DNA from: Phocoena phocoena
Taxonomy: Eukaryota; Chordata; Mammalia; Artiodactyla; Phocoenidae
Length of the DNA: 64,000 nucleotides
Direction: 5' to 3'
NCBI RefSeq assembly: GCF_963924675.1
Contig: NC_089224.1
Span: 45,427,158-45,491,157 of the forward strand
This document shows, piece after piece, positions 11,213-23,263 of this stretch (position 1 is its first letter; each line of letters opens with the position of its first letter). Position numbers and translations under genes: made by a program. Under the pieces are notes generated by a model. It was not told the DNA's origin. It made no database searches and was given only the letters and a program-made list of their open reading frames with translations.

Positions 11213-12501
11213 ACACTGGCATCAAAGCATAAAAAAGTAAATTAAAAAAACTCAGCAATGTGAACACATCTTGTACCCAAGTCCCTTGAAATAAGATTAT
11301 CAAAAGCACTGATTTTGAAGACTTCCTGGAAGATAAAAACATATTTCATAGTCTTCGCTCTAAGAGCAGAACGCACAACTTAAAACCACACAGCAAGAGA
11401 AACAGAGCGAGACTTTGACAGATTTTATCTACCAAGGACAGCAACAATGCTGTCTCCCACCCCATGTGTGCCTTGAAAACTATGCCATTTCTCACCAACT
11501 TGATGTTGGTCTACTTCACCCCTCTTTAAATATGGAAAGGCTTCTATTCGGCTGCACCCCGAAGGCCTCCAAGCCCCGTGGCTGCCCAGCCTGAAGACCT
11601 AAGAAAGAGCCCAGACAGCGGAAACATCAATGTCTTACTGGACAGGGAATCTTAAGAAAAAGGTCCTGCAGCGACACCCCGTGGACAGCAAGCAAGACGT
11701 GGCGGCAATCTTACCCATTTGAGGGAAGCTACTATTATACAGGCAATTTTCATCAGATTGGCTCATCAGTTACCAAGGAAACCAGTAGCTGGGGCCCTTC
11801 CATCACAACCCCTCAGGTTAATGACCAACATCTGAGCAGATACTGATGTTTCCCTATTATGAGCTAGCAGGTGGAGCCGTTTTAGCCTAAGCATTAGAAC
11901 AATCACTAGGTGGGCCCGGGGCGAGCACGCTGGTGGGCGTGGGGTGTGAGGGAAGTGGGGGCTGGTCTAGCGGGGGATGCACGAAGAGCAAGAGAACAGC
12001 CGTCCTGAGTGTCCTGACCACACACCCCACCCCTACACACCCTGCACAACCCTTACAATCTCCGTCTGCCCCTCTTCCGAGACACCCCCGGGGTCAGGTA
12101 CATAGCGGCGCACCGCAACCAGATACCACAAATGCAATACACACAACAGCTGCTAAGAAGTGTCAAGAGTAAGCTAGGCCCTTGGCACACAGGGCAGGAA
12201 GAAGGCAAGAGTCTTCAGTTGCCCCCCCCATGGCGGCCTGAGCCAGGTGGATTTCCCATGGCATCTCGCTGCACACCCAGCCATCAGACTCATTTTGCAG
12301 CCTGGCCACCATGGTGGCCCAGTGCACAAGCTGATTCCCTGCCCTCAGGCTAGCGAGGAAGTCTAGCAGTACAATACAGGGAGGTGGTGACCAGTAAGCA
12401 AAATACAAGCCTTAATAGCATTCTCAGATAACACCAGCCCTACCTGTGGTTTCTGTCCTGGCCTGCAGTACCACACCGCCTGTCCACGCTCAGTCCCCAC
12501 A

Positions 12502-12521
12502 GCCGGCGCCAAATAATGGAG
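12502..12521 (-). other. Possible retroviral primer-binding-site remnant
   Basis: Minus strand reads TTTGGCGCCGGCTGTGGGGA. The second period (about 14,840-14,858) reads TTTGGCGCCCGTTGTGGGGA. Both start TGGCGCC, as tRNA-Lys-type primer sites do, but several later positions differ and the site does not abut the LTR copies I mark. Tentative. Confidence 0.25.
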
Positions 12522-13040
12522 CCTTTCAATTAGCAAGGCATCAGCAGGATTGGAAGGCAGGTGGAAATACCAGCGCTTATCTTTACCAGCCCATTCTTGA
12601 ACTGCATGGCCAAGAAAGTGGGATTCCTTGGTCGCTATCGATGTCTATGGTGAGAAAGGAAGACAAGAAAGAGTACAGCCATTTTGAAAAAAAGACCAGA
12701 CAACGGTCTTGGGCAAAACAGGTCTTGTAAGCTAGAGAACAAAGGCCAAGGGGTCCTGAGTCCTGGGGGTGGGATCAGAGAGGGGGACAACATCCTCCCA
12801 GGAATAAAAGATGATCTCTGTTACATTAACGAGTATACCTAGTTGCCACAAGGGAACAAGCTCAACTGCAGATTTCAACCTTACCTGTGCCGGAGCTCTC
12901 TTGCAGAAACTCCTCACGCACTCCTTTCTCCTCCCACAAGCGTTCCCTATTCCTGAGAGCCACCATGGAGCCTCCTGCTGCTGAACGAAGAAGTGTGACG
13001 ATCTCTGGAAATTGTCAGGGATCATGAGACGAACCCTCCC

Positions 13041-13165
13041 TTTTGTTATAAAAGCAACTCGCCCCTTCCACTAAGAAAGCTGCTTTTTTTCCTCCGCCCC
13101 CCACCCCAGCCTTCTCCCTTGTGCACAAACTGTCTCTTTTAATAAAAATCTTTGCTTGCCTAAGA
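13041..13165 (+). promoter_or_regulatory. LTR-like TATA and polyadenylation region, plus strand
   Basis: 'TTGTTATAAAAGCAACTCGCC' followed about 90 bp later by 'TTTTAATAAAAATCTTTGC' has the spacing of an LTR U3/R/U5 with TATA box and AATAAA. It reads on the plus strand, opposite to the adjacent pol. It may be a separate LTR inserted in the provirus, or a chance resemblance. Copies: 15,380-15,500, 34,691-34,815 and 37,030-37,150. Confidence 0.4.
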
Positions 13166-13189
13166 GTCTTGTGGAAGTGGTATCATTTC

Positions 13190-13840
13190 TATGGTATTGC
13201 TGCCCAAGAATCTGGAAAGGGCCCGGTAACAATGGGAGTCCTGTTTCTCTCCCACAGCTGTTCTAGGTCCTGAAGAGTGGTCCCTTGCGTTGCTCTACGC
13301 ATCATGGAAGCCTTCTGTAACGGCTTCCACCTTTTGTAAGACACTGCAGACTGCATAGAACTGTCGTTCCAATGCACTGCATCATGGCTCCGCCCGCTTC
13401 CACAGCTGGGCCCAGAAGCGCCAGGGTATTAGTATTTTGCCATCACCAAAGGCCCAAACCACACCCAATTCACAAGCTTGTCCTCAGTTAATATCCCTGA
13501 AGCCTGTGGCTTTTAACTGTTTAGGGGTTTTGGGTTGGGGGTACACTCCATTACCCAAACAGATAACTCCAAAAGTATCTGATAGGAAACCCAGGTCCTC
13601 GCGTTTTGCCTTCACCAGCCAGTCCCGGGCAGTCAGATCGGCCAGAAGCACAGGGCTGCTACTTTTAAACTGGAAAGAGCCTCTGAGGTTAACAGGATAT
13701 CATCAGTATAAGGGTCGAGAAAGACATGCCTTATGGTAGACAGCTGCCACAGGTCCCACTTGCTGGTGGATGGCCATCTTGGGATTACCCCCCACCCTAC
13801 CCCGTTATCCATCATTATTTCCCGACATCTCAGCACTCAC
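13190..13840 (-). pseudogene. Degenerate retroviral pol (RT to RNase H region), B2 first block
   Basis: Read on the minus strand, a short Y-T-D-D-I-L-L-T-S-E stretch (about 13,700) matches the catalytic YxDD box of retroviral reverse transcriptase. It is followed by a P-K-T-P-K-Q-L-K-A connection-like stretch (about 13,530) and an F-W-A-Q-L-W-K-R-A-E stretch (about 13,400) like the RNase H side of class I endogenous retroviruses. Stops and frame changes interrupt it, so it is not functional. Family assignment is from motif order only. Confidence 0.65.
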
Positions 13841-15529
13841 CGGCGTATCCTCGGCCTCTGGGCTTCTTGGCTCCCTCGCCAACTGTTGAGCTGTACCCTG
13901 CAGGCCTGCAAGCCTTATAGCTGCCCAATCTCCAGGCCCAAGAAAGAGCCCAGAGGCGGTGGCAGAGACATCTGCAGGCAGAGACAGGGGTCTTACATGT
14001 CTGTATTAAAAGGTCCTCAAAGAGCACCCAGCCGTGAAAAGCAATCGCCAGCAGCCATGTTTGCCACTCCTCCGGGACACAGGAGACTACCATTTCTAGG
14101 GAGAACTGACCTCAGGTTCGCTCATCAGTTACCAAGGAAACCAGTAGCTGGGGCCCTTCCATCACAACCCCTCAGGTTAATGACCAACATCAGAGCAGAT
14201 ACTGATGTTTCCCTATTATGAGCTAGCAGGTGGAGCCGTTTTGGCCTAAGCATTAGAACAATCACTAGGTGGGCCCGGGGCGAGCACGCTCGTGGGCGTG
14301 GGGTGTGAGGGAAGTGGGGGCTGGTCTAGCGGGGGATGCACGAAGAGCAAGAGAACAGCCGTCCTGAGTGTCCTGACCACACACCCCACCCCTACACACC
14401 CTGCACGACCCTTACAATCTCCATCCGCCCCTCTTCCGAGACACCCCCGGGGTCAGGTACATATTGGCACACCGCAACCACATACCATAAATGCAATACA
14501 CACAACAGCTGCTAAGAAGTGTCAAGAGTAAGCTAGGCCCTTGGCACACAGGGCAGGAAGAAGGCAAGAGTCTTCAGTTGCCCCCCCCATGGCGGCCTGA
14601 GCCAGGTGGATTTCCCATGGCATCTCGCTGCACACCCAGCCATCAGACTCATTTTGCAGCCTGGCCACCATGGTGGCCCAGTCCACAAGCTGATTCCCTG
14701 CCCTCAGGCTAGCGAGGAACTCTAGCAGTACAATACAGGGAGGTGGTGACCAGTAAGCAAAATACAAGCCTTAATAGCATTCTCAGATAACACCACTCCT
14801 ACCTGTGGTTTCTGTCCTGGCCTGCAGAGTCCCCACAACGGGCGCCAAATAAGGAGCCTTTCAATTAGCAAGGAATCAGCAGGGTTGGAAGGCAGGTGGA
14901 AATACCAGCGCTTATCTTTACCAGCCCATTCCTGAACTGCATAGCCAAGAAAGTGGGATTCCTTGGTCGCTATCGTTGTCTATGGTGAGAAAGGAAGACA
15001 AGAAAGAGTACAGCCATTTTGAAAAAAAGACCAGACAACGGTCTTGGGCAAAACAGGTCTTGTAAGCTACAGAACAAAGGCCAAGGGGTCCTGAGTCCTG
15101 GGGGTGGGATCAGAGAGGGGGACAACATCCTCCCAGGAATAAAAGATGATCTCTGTTACATTAACGAGTATACCTAGTTGCCACAAGGGAACAAGCTCAA
15201 CTGCAGATTTCAACCTTACCTGTGCCGGAGCTCTCTTGCAGAAACTCCTCACGCACTCCTTTACCCTCCCACAAGCGTTCCCTATTCCTGAGAGCCACCA
15301 TGGAGCCTCCTGCTGCTGAACGAAGAAGTGTGAGGATCTCTGGAAATTGTCAGTGATCATGAGACAAACCCTCCTTTTTGTTATAAAAGCAACTCGCCTC
15401 TTCCACTCAGGAAGCTGCTTTTTTTCCTCCGCCCCCCACCCCAGCCTTCTCCCTTGTGCACAAGCTGTCTCTTTTAATAAAAATCTTTGCTTGCCTAAGA
15501 GTCTCGTGGAAGTGGTATCATTTCTGTGG

Positions 15530-16192
15530 TATTGCTGCCCAAGAATCTGGAAAGGGCCCGGTAACAGTTGGAGTCCTGTTTCTCTCCCACAGCTGTTCTA
15601 GGTCCTGAAAAGTGGTCTTTTGCGTTTCTCTACGCATCATGGAAGACTTCTGTAACAGCTTGCACGTGTTGTAAGACACTGCAGACTTCAAAGAACTGTC
15701 ATTCCAACGCACTGCATCATGGCTCTGCCTCCTTCCACAGCTGGGCCCAGAAGCGCCAGGGTATTAGATTTTGCCATTGCCGAAAGCCCAAACCACACCC
15801 CGGCGGGGAAGTGGCCACACCCAATTCACGAGCCTGTCCTCAGTTAATATCCCTGAAGCCTGTGGCTTTTAACTGTCTAGGGGTTTTGGGTTGGGGGTAT
15901 GCTCCATTACCCAAACAGATAACTCCAAAAGTATCTGATAGGAAACCCAGGTCTTCGCGTTTTGCCTTCACCAGCCAGTCCCGGGCAGTCAGATCGGCCA
16001 CAAGCACAGGGCTGCTACTTTTAGACTGCAAAGAGCCTCTGAGGTTAACAGGATATCATCAGTATAAGGGTCGAGAAAGACATGCCTCATGGTAGACAGC
16101 TGCCACAGGTCCCACTTGCTGGTGGATGGCCATCTTGGGATTACCCCCCACCCTACCCCGTTATCCATCATTATTTCCCGACATCTCAGCAC
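15530..16192 (-). pseudogene. Degenerate retroviral pol, B2 second block
   Basis: Second copy of the pol relic, with the same Y-T-D-D box near 16,055 and the same connection-like stretch near 15,880. It is broken by stops. Confidence 0.65.
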
Positions 16193-16794
16193 TCACCGGC
16201 GTATCCTCGGCCTCTGGGCTTCTTGGCTCCCTCGCCAACTGTTGAGCTGTACCCTGCAGGCCTGCAAGCCTTATAGCTGCCCAATCTCCAGGCCCAAGAA
16301 AGAGCCCAGAGGCGGTGGCAGAGACATCTGCAGGCAGAGACAGGGGTCTTACATGTCTGTATTAAAAGGTCCTCAAAGAGCACCCAGCCGTGAAAAGCAA
16401 TCGGCCGGCAGCCATGTTTGCCACTCCTCCGGGACACAGGAGACTACCATTTCTAGGGAGAACTGACCTCAGGTTCGCTCATCAGTTACCGAGGACACCA
16501 GCAGCTGGGGCAGGTCTCTCACAACCCCTCAGGTTAATGCCCATCACCACCACAGATATTTCCCTTTTATGATCTAGCAGGTCGAGCTGCTTTGGCCTAA
16601 GCTTTAGAACGATCACGTGGTGGGGCAGGGTGCAAGCATGTTGGTGTGAGCGGGGTGTGACTGAAGCAGGGACTGGTCTAGCACGGGATGCACAAAGAGC
16701 AAGAGAACAGCCATCTTGAATTGACTAACCATACAGAGTGTTAATTTTTTACAAAAAATTTTTTTGGAAATAATATTCTATGACTTCCAAAGGT

Positions 16795-17015
16795 AGGTTA
16801 GAGTTTATCAAGCTTGGCGGTGCACACATTTGAGGCCAGATAATTCTCTGTTGTGGCTGCTGTCCTGTGGTACTGTAGGGTATTCAGCAGCATCCCCGGC
16901 CTCTATCCATTAGATGCCAGTATCAGCCCTCATCACCAGTTGTAACAACTGAAAACGTCTCCAGACATTGCCAAACATGCCCTCGGGGACAAAACCGCCC
17001 TCACCGAGAACCAAT
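16795..17015 (+). mobile_element. MER5A-type (hAT-Charlie) DNA transposon relic
   Basis: Landmarks 'GTCCTGTGGTACTGTAGGGT', 'CAGCAGCATCCCCGGCCTCT', 'AACGTCTCCAGACATTGCCAAA' and 'CACCGAGAACCAATGG' are those of MER5A. Non-autonomous and ancient. Confidence 0.85.
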
Positions 17016-18394
17016 GGATTAGGTCATAATAGCTTGCTTACTGGGCCACTCACTTGTGAGCCCAAGGCGCCTTTTAAAATGTTCAACTACACTGAGTCTA
17101 CCATGCTCACAGAAAAACTAGACCACAAGGAGAGTCACTGTGAGGTGCTTCTGTACCCAGTACCAGCTGAGGTCCCAGCTGAGACTTATCCGCATCAGAC
17201 AGGCAAGTGAAAGTGCCTACCACATGCCAGGTCAATCCCAGCCACCCAGTGGAGTGTGCTCCTGACGCCCTAGAGATGGTGAAACAGAGACAAGCCATTC
17301 CTTCTGTGCCCTGTGGGAATCCCTGGCTCACAGAATCTATGAGATGAGACATTGATTATTTTGGGTGATAGATTTTGGAGTCATTTGTTTCAAAGCTACA
17401 ATACTGGGGACATCATGTTTGTTTGTATTGTGAGTGGAGGTCTACAACAATAAACAAAGAAGCCCTATTTATCAGATCAGATTGAGTATGAGTGTAAGAT
17501 CCTTTAAGACTTCAGAGAGATCTAGGTGGTGTCTCAGAGCATCTTTCAAACCAACAAAAAGCCTTCTCAGGATCCTACGGAATGCCTCAGAGATTCTCTC
17601 CATTAAGTGACAGGGCTCTAAAACACCAACTTGCTGTCTCACTGGAGACTCATGGGTAGCCCAAAGTGAAAAAGGGTATATATCTGAAGAGATTTGTGGG
17701 TGTGCCTCTTATCCAATGGCATTCATTATAAACGGATATACAGCAAACCCAGTAAATGGTTACAGTAATTATATCAGTTTAGACTGAAAGTAATAGCATA
17801 CACAATAAAGAGGGCTTCAGATCCCCAAACTTTTCCAGAAAGGAAGAAGGATGAGAAGTCTACACGATGTAAGACAAGCACTTCTTGTGGGAAAGGAAGG
17901 ATAACTTAAAAGGCAGAGCCAAGAAGCCAGAAAGGAGAAAAATCAGCCTTGGAGAATAACTCCCAGAGACTTAGAACTGAGCCCTAATCTGAACATTGAC
18001 ACCACCTGCCCTAATAGGGAGCCGAATTACAATAGGCCGGTGACTGCTATGTGCTTTCTGCTTTACCCCATTTTGAATGGGACTATTACAATATCTTATG
18101 CCTGCCTCACCATTGTATGTTGGGAGTAAAGGAACAAATAACCTCTCTATTTAGATTACAGGGCTTCACATTGAGAAGAATGGCACTCAAGGAGCAGTGC
18201 TAGAGGAACTGTGCCTGAGGAACTCCATCCACACCTTGATCTGACGGAGACGGTGAAACTCTGGACCTGGATTTTTGCCATAATAAGATGAGACTTTGGA
18301 AGGTTTTGAGAAGTGATGAATGTATTTTACATGTGAAAGGATGTGATGTTTTATGGACTGTAGCAGATTGTATTTTTAAAAGATGGCAGCAACA
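17016..18394. other. Non-coding stretch, possibly MaLR internal relic
   Basis: No gene. The right part (about 18,160-18,390, 'ACCTTGATCTGACGGAGACGG' to 'GACTGTAGCAGATTGTATTTTT') has the feel of MaLR-related sequence, but I cannot assign it firmly. Confidence 0.35.
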
Positions 18395-18605
18395 TTTCCC
18401 TCATTTCACATATTTTTCTAGAATGTTGAAAATCCTCCAGTAACAGATATATTGTCTAATTCGTCTCTCCTTGAACCTGAATGGGTTTGTGACATCTACA
18501 ATACGTAAAAATGATACGGTGATTTCTGAGGCTTGGTCATAAAAGGTAATGCTGCTTCTGCCTTGCTGACCGAGCCATCATACGAGAAGTGCTATCACTC
18601 TATCA
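18395..18605 (+). mobile_element. MLT1-type MaLR LTR fragment
   Basis: 'CTTGAACCTGAATGGGTTTGTGAC', 'GATTTCTGAGGCTTGGTCATAAAAGG' and 'TGCTTCTGCCTTGCTGACC' correspond to known MLT1 landmarks. Its end is cut by a short SINE remnant (18,606-18,636, 'CCACTGTGCCACCAGGGAAGT'). Confidence 0.65.
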
Positions 18606-18636
18606 CTCTTAGCCACTGTGCCACCAGGGAAGTCTG
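18606..18636 (-). mobile_element. SINE head remnant
   Basis: About 30 bp 'CCACTGTGCCACCAGGGAAGT', the reverse of a CHR SINE head with no body. Confidence 0.55.
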
Positions 18637-18981
18637 AGCAGATTACATTTAAAAGAAGTATCTTCCTCCTGACCTTTTCAAAGATAACAGGAAAATAAAT
18701 AACATATAACTCAGACCTTCGAATCAAGTGGGGTCTTTTTCTTCATTAACAAGTTGACAGGAAAACTCAGGGATTAAGGAAAAATATTTTGGCTCTTGAG
18801 ATACAGAACTTCACAGACTTTCACTGGTCACGAAGTTCAGCAAGTGGTTATTTTCACTGCCCTCATTAAGACTGGTTATTGATTAAAGGAATTGTTGATG
18901 CAAATACTTAGACCAGTCCATGCTTAGGGTACCACTGGTTCAATGGCCTTCAATTTTTTTTTAAAAAAATAAAGAATAAGT

Positions 18982-19190
18982 GGGACTTCCCTGGTGGTCC
19001 AGTGGGTAAGACTCCACACCCCCAATGCAGGGGACCTGGGTTTGATCCCTGGTTAGAGAACTAGATCCCGCATGCCGTGCTGCAACTAAGAAGTCCTCAT
19101 GCAGCAACTAAAAGATCCCACATGTCGCGACAAAGATCCCACATGCCACAACTAAGAACCTGTGCAGCCAAAATAAATAAATATTAAAAT
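18982..19190 (+). mobile_element. CHR-type SINE
   Basis: Head 'GGGACTTCCCTGGTGGTCC', B-box-like 'GGTTTGATCCCTGG', A-rich tail. Flanked by the target-site duplication AAATAAAGAATAA. Confidence 0.9.
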
Positions 19191-19382
19191 AAATAAAGAA
19201 TAAAAGTTGTTTAAAAAAGCTATTTTGGACTGACCTCTAGAGGGGAAACAAGGTCTCAATTTCTTCCAAAACCGCAAATTTGATTCTATTTGTTTGTGCT
19301 CCAGAGGAAAGAGATTCCAGGTGAGTAAGTGAAGACCAGTGAAACCACTGAATACTGGTATCCATTAATATATCAGTGTTCA

Positions 19383-19610
19383 GGGACTTCCCTGGTGGTC
19401 CAGTGGGTAAGACTGTGCACTCCCAATGCAGGGGGCCTGGGTTTGATCCCTGGTCGGGGAGCTAGATCCTGCATGCATGCCACAACTAAGAATCCACATG
19501 CCACTACTAAGAAGTCCACATGCCGCAACTAAAGGATCCCGCGTGTCACAGCAAAGATCCTGTGCCACAACTAAGACCCAGCACAGCCAAAATAAATAAA
19601 CAAATATTAA
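19383..19610 (+). mobile_element. CHR-type SINE followed by a TA repeat
   Basis: Head 'GGGACTTCCCTGGTGGTCC', A-rich tail, then a short (TA)n at 19,611-19,632. Flanked by the duplication TATATCAGTGTTCA (19,369-19,382 and 19,629-19,642). Confidence 0.92.
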
Positions 19611-19642
19611 AATATATACATATATATATATATCAGTGTTCA

Positions 19643-20040
19643 AACCTAGATACTGGTATCCCTGAGGGTACATGATTACTATCCAGGGGCATGCAAGCCC
19701 ATAGATTTTAAGAACACATTTTTAACATCCTCAGCATCGATAAACATCCCTGATGAAACTGATCAGCCAGACAAGAGAGATGGAAGTTTGGCCCATCGCC
19801 ATTCTCACATTTAGACTTTACATTTAGACTTTTACTTTGTAAAATAAAGTCCTTCTTACCCATTCCAAGCCTCAGCCTGGCGCACTGCCTCAGGGTGCAA
19901 AACCTCTGTGACACCAGAGGGACAATTCCAGAAGGCTTAGTTCTTCAGAATGATTCCTTTGATAGAAAAGCAGAGGGGACTTTGATAAGGTGTTTATGCT
20001 TTATCAGTTACATCCTCTCTCCTGTATCAACATCTTTCTT
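19643..20040. other. Non-coding stretch, nothing recognised
   Basis: No gene or element seen. Copy at 41,295-41,691. Confidence 0.5.
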
Positions 20041-20044
20041 TTTA

Positions 20045-21060
20045 TTGGCTAGTTTTGATCAACGTTAAATGTGCTTAATTTTCATTTTATCCTAAACATG
20101 ACTACTCCTCAGCCCTATGACCACTTGTTAGTATTATTTTGCTGCTGGCATTCTGTTCACACCCAAACTTCTTCAACGTTCTCTGGATTATCTGTCCCTA
20201 TTTCTTCACATGCACCTCATTCCTCCAATTGCCATAATTTGCCTTCAACCTCCCTGTTCTCGTAAAACTGCTCAGCCAAAGTTTATAATGAACTATCAAT
20301 ACATGTTACTGAGATCAGAGATCACTGTCAGGCAGCCTCAGCTGACATCTCAGAAGCATCGGACACTTGTTACCACGCCCTCCATCTTAAGGTCTGACGC
20401 TCATCTGGTCTCCGTGTCACCTCCACCCTCTGCTTTTCTGCCCCTCCTCCTCTCCTTCCTTTGTTGACTGCTCCCTCTCATCTTAGGGAATTGGTGTTCC
20501 TCAAAATTCCGTGCTAGTCCCACACTTCATCCTCTCTGCACATACACTCTCAACCTCCCAAATAGTTCCAAATGTCCTCTCTATGATTGTGACCTCCATA
20601 TGCATGTCTTTCCCCAGAATCTTATCTCCAAACATTAGATCCATATTTCTACATGCTAGAATATCTAGAATATCTCCACTTCACGTGTTCAAAATTGAAT
20701 CCATATTTTCCAAACTTTCTCGCCCTTCTATGTTCCTTGTGTGAATGGGCCCCAATCATTCTGCAGCCCAAGAGAGAGACATGGACATTATCATTGAGTT
20801 CTCAACTTCCTCAAAGCCCATAGCCAATAAATCATCACAGATTGTTCTTCTGACATCATACTCATGGCCACCCATCATCTGTACAACAGCCTTTCTACAT
20901 GAAGGGATATGCCTACCTTATGAATCCTATTCCCTTCATTGCAGTTGTTTGAAAATATATTCACAGACTGTCTCATACTCTTTCCTGTCCCTTCCCTTGA
21001 CTATGTGCTTGATGTAGCAACTTCCCTCTAATCAATACACAACACAGGTTGAAGTGACGG
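20045..21060 (+). mobile_element. L2 LINE relic
   Basis: Pyrimidine-rich L2 3'-region landmarks in order: 'CAAAATTCCGTGCTAGTCC', 'ATCTCCACTTCACGTGTTCAAA', 'AATTGAATCCATATT', 'TTATCATTGAGTTCTCAACTTC' and 'ATCATCTGTACAACAGCC'. Heavily decayed, with no coding capacity. Confidence 0.6.
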
Positions 21061-21089
21061 TGTGTAACTTATAAGACTCTGTCATAAAA

Positions 21090-21450
21090 CAATTTACTGC
21101 CTTCTCCACTTCTGGTTTTCATCACTCACTTTGGTAGAAGCCAGCTGTTGTGAGGACACATCACAGGGCTTAGTGGAGGGGCTCAGGTGACTGTGATGAG
21201 GAACTGAGGCTTCCTGCCAGTGGTCATGTGAATGACCCATGTTAGAAGCAGATCCTCCAACCCAAGTCAAGCCTTCAGGTGACTGCAGGCCAGCTGACAT
21301 CTTGACCGCCACCTCATGAGAGATTCTGAGCCCACTGAAAGCGCTCTCAAGTTCTTGATTCATAAAAACGGTTTGGTAATAAACTAGTGGTTAACGCCAC
21401 TAAGTTTTAGGTTATTAATTATGCATCAATAGAACACTAATTTACCAATG
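21090..21450 (+). mobile_element. MLT1-type MaLR LTR
   Basis: Ends with the MLT1-like 'GTAATAAACTAGTGG', then 'CGCCACTAAGTTTTAGGTTA', 'TTATGCATCAATAGAACACTAAT'. Upstream text ('CAAGCCTTCAGGTGACTGCAG', 'CATCTTGACCGCCACCTCATG', 'GAGATTCTGAGCCC') fits the same class. Confidence 0.75.
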
Positions 21451-21801
21451 TAGGAGACCCAATGCAAATTTCTAGCCTCCTTTGCAGATAGAATGCAGGC
21501 ACTTGAATAAGACTTTGCCAATCTGAAGCACCTGTGTGCCATTTAGATCCAGAGTGAAAAATGAGAAGATATAGGCTCTGTGTGGCGATTCCATGTTTGC
21601 TGGCTGAAGTAGTGGTTTCCCATGGTGGCAAGTTCAAGTTTCCAGGAAAGAAATGGCATCAAAAAATGGCATTTCCTTTCAGTTCTTACTGGAATATCGG
21701 CAAAAACAAACAGAATTAACGAAACTATTCATGTGCCTTTTGGAATTTATGGGTGACTGAAGGTTTAAAGGCACTTTGCACCTCTTTAAAAGCAAAAGAG
21801 T

Positions 21802-22208
21802 GAAGTAAGCTAGAAAGAGAAAAACAAATATCGTATATTAACGCATATATGTGGAATCTAGAAAAATGGTACAGGTGAACCTATTTGCAGGGCAGGAATA
21901 GAGACGTAGACATAGAGAACAGATGTGTGGACATGGTGGAGGGGGAAGGGAAGGGTGGGATAAAGTGGGAGATTAGGATTGATGTATATACACTACCATG
22001 TGTAAAACAGATAGCTAGCGGAAACCTGCTGTTTGGCACAGGGAGCTCAGCTCGGTGCTCTGTGATGACCTAGGTGGGATGGGGGAGGGGGTGGGAGGGA
22101 GGTCCAAGAGGGAGGGGATATTTGTAGACATATACCTGATTCACTTCATTGTACAGCAGAAACTAACACAACATTTTAAAGCAATTACACTCCAATTAAA
22201 AAATAAGA
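21802..22208 (+). mobile_element. L1 LINE 3' end fragment (A2 copy)
   Basis: A2 copy of the fragment at 139-550. It shares derived changes with the A3 copy ('ACACTCCAATTAAAA' in place of the usual L1 end), which groups A2 with A3 here. Confidence 0.85.
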
Positions 22209-22234
22209 AAATAAAAGCAAAAGTAAGATTCAGC

Positions 22235-22349
22235 GGACTTCCCTGGCGGTCCAGCAGTTAAGACTGTGGTTCCACTGCAGTGGGCAAGGGTGTGATCCCT
22301 GCTCAGGGAACTAAGATCCCACGTGCCGCGCGCAGCCAAACAAAAAAAA
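22235..22349 (+). mobile_element. CHR-type SINE (A2 copy)
   Basis: Same insertion as 578-692. Confidence 0.88.
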
Positions 22350-22644
22350 GTTAAGACTGAGCACTTAATATATAGATTAAACTACCCCCACAAAGCAAAA
22401 TAAAACAAATGCAAAGCTTGTCATATTATAACATAAATAGTAAAATTTGCAAATATAGCAATTATCCTAAGATAATAAATACTAATTATTATAAATTAAA
22501 ATGAAATTTCTTTCTATTCAAAACTACAGTTTCTTATTGTTGATAAAAATCTGCCAAAATGACTCAATATATTTTTTAATGGAAGCAGACAAAAACGTCT
22601 TTGAACTGAGTAAATATTTACAAGATTGAGGCCACTAATAAGCG

Positions 22645-22937
22645 CAGTCAGCCCTCCAAATACATGGGTTCAACCACTACAGGTTGAAAATATTTGGGAA
22701 AAAAATTCCAGAAAGTTCCAAAAACAAAGCTTGAATTTGCCATGTGCCAGCAACTATTTATACCAATTACATTGTATTAGGTATTCTAAGTAATCTAGAG
22801 GTGATTTAAAGTATATGGGAGATGTATGTAGCTTATATGCAAATACTATACCATCTTATATAAGGAACTTGAAGATCCACACGGTATCCATGGAGGTCCT
22901 GGAACCTCTCCCGCTCGGGTACTGAGGGAGGACTGTA
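22645..22937 (+). mobile_element. Tigger-family DNA transposon (A2 copy)
   Basis: Same element as 988-1,282. Confidence 0.8.
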
Positions 22938-23109
22938 GATGAGTCATACTGTGGAAGCTTAATTCTCCTTTTTGACTTCCTGAGTTTTCTGATGAGCTGA
23001 TTAATACAAAGAAAGCATTTCCTAATTTTCATGTCTTAACTTCCAGTATGACAATGTCCCAGGCACAGCAGCTGTGTACTTTGCTTCTCATATCGACCCT
23101 GGTACTTTG

Positions 23110-23251
23110 TATTTATTCTGGGGTTTTTTTCTTTTCTCCTTTTTGTTGTTTTTGGCCACGTCCAGAGGCTTGTGGGATCAGGGACTTAATCCGAGTCACA
23201 GCAGTGAAGGCGCAGAGTCCAAACCACTGGAGCACCAGGGAATTCCCTGAG
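23110..23251 (-). mobile_element. CHR-type SINE, minus strand (A2 copy)
   Basis: Same insertion as 1,454-1,597. The CCTGGTACTTTG duplication is present at 23,098 and 23,252. Confidence 0.9.
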
Positions 23252-23263
23252 CCTGGTACTTTG

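Larger units (their letters stand above)
11520..16735 (-). mobile_element. Endogenous retrovirus array, LTR-int-LTR-int-LTR (B2)
   Basis: A sequence of period about 2,357 bp occurs 2.2 times. Three LTR-like copies lie at about 11,520-12,010, 13,860-14,370 and 16,220-16,735, with two matching internal blocks between them. Each internal block has decayed pol sequence on the minus strand. The two complete periods are close to each other. The outer LTR halves (11,520-11,760 and 16,473-16,735) are clearly more diverged, as expected if one provirus was doubled by exchange between its LTRs. No intact retroviral gene remains. Confidence 0.65.

Noticed and set aside
12952..13028. Short plus-strand frame with a perfect GCCACCATGG start context
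   Set aside because: Only about 20 codons, no family resemblance, inside the retroviral relic. A good start context alone is weak evidence.
13733..14221. 162-codon plus-strand frame, repeated in the other periods of the array
   Set aside because: It lies opposite or beside the retroviral relic, changes length between copies through small differences, and shows no domain.
15568..16095. 175-codon plus-strand frame
   Set aside because: Antisense to the degenerate pol relic; its counterpart in the first period is not open over the same span.
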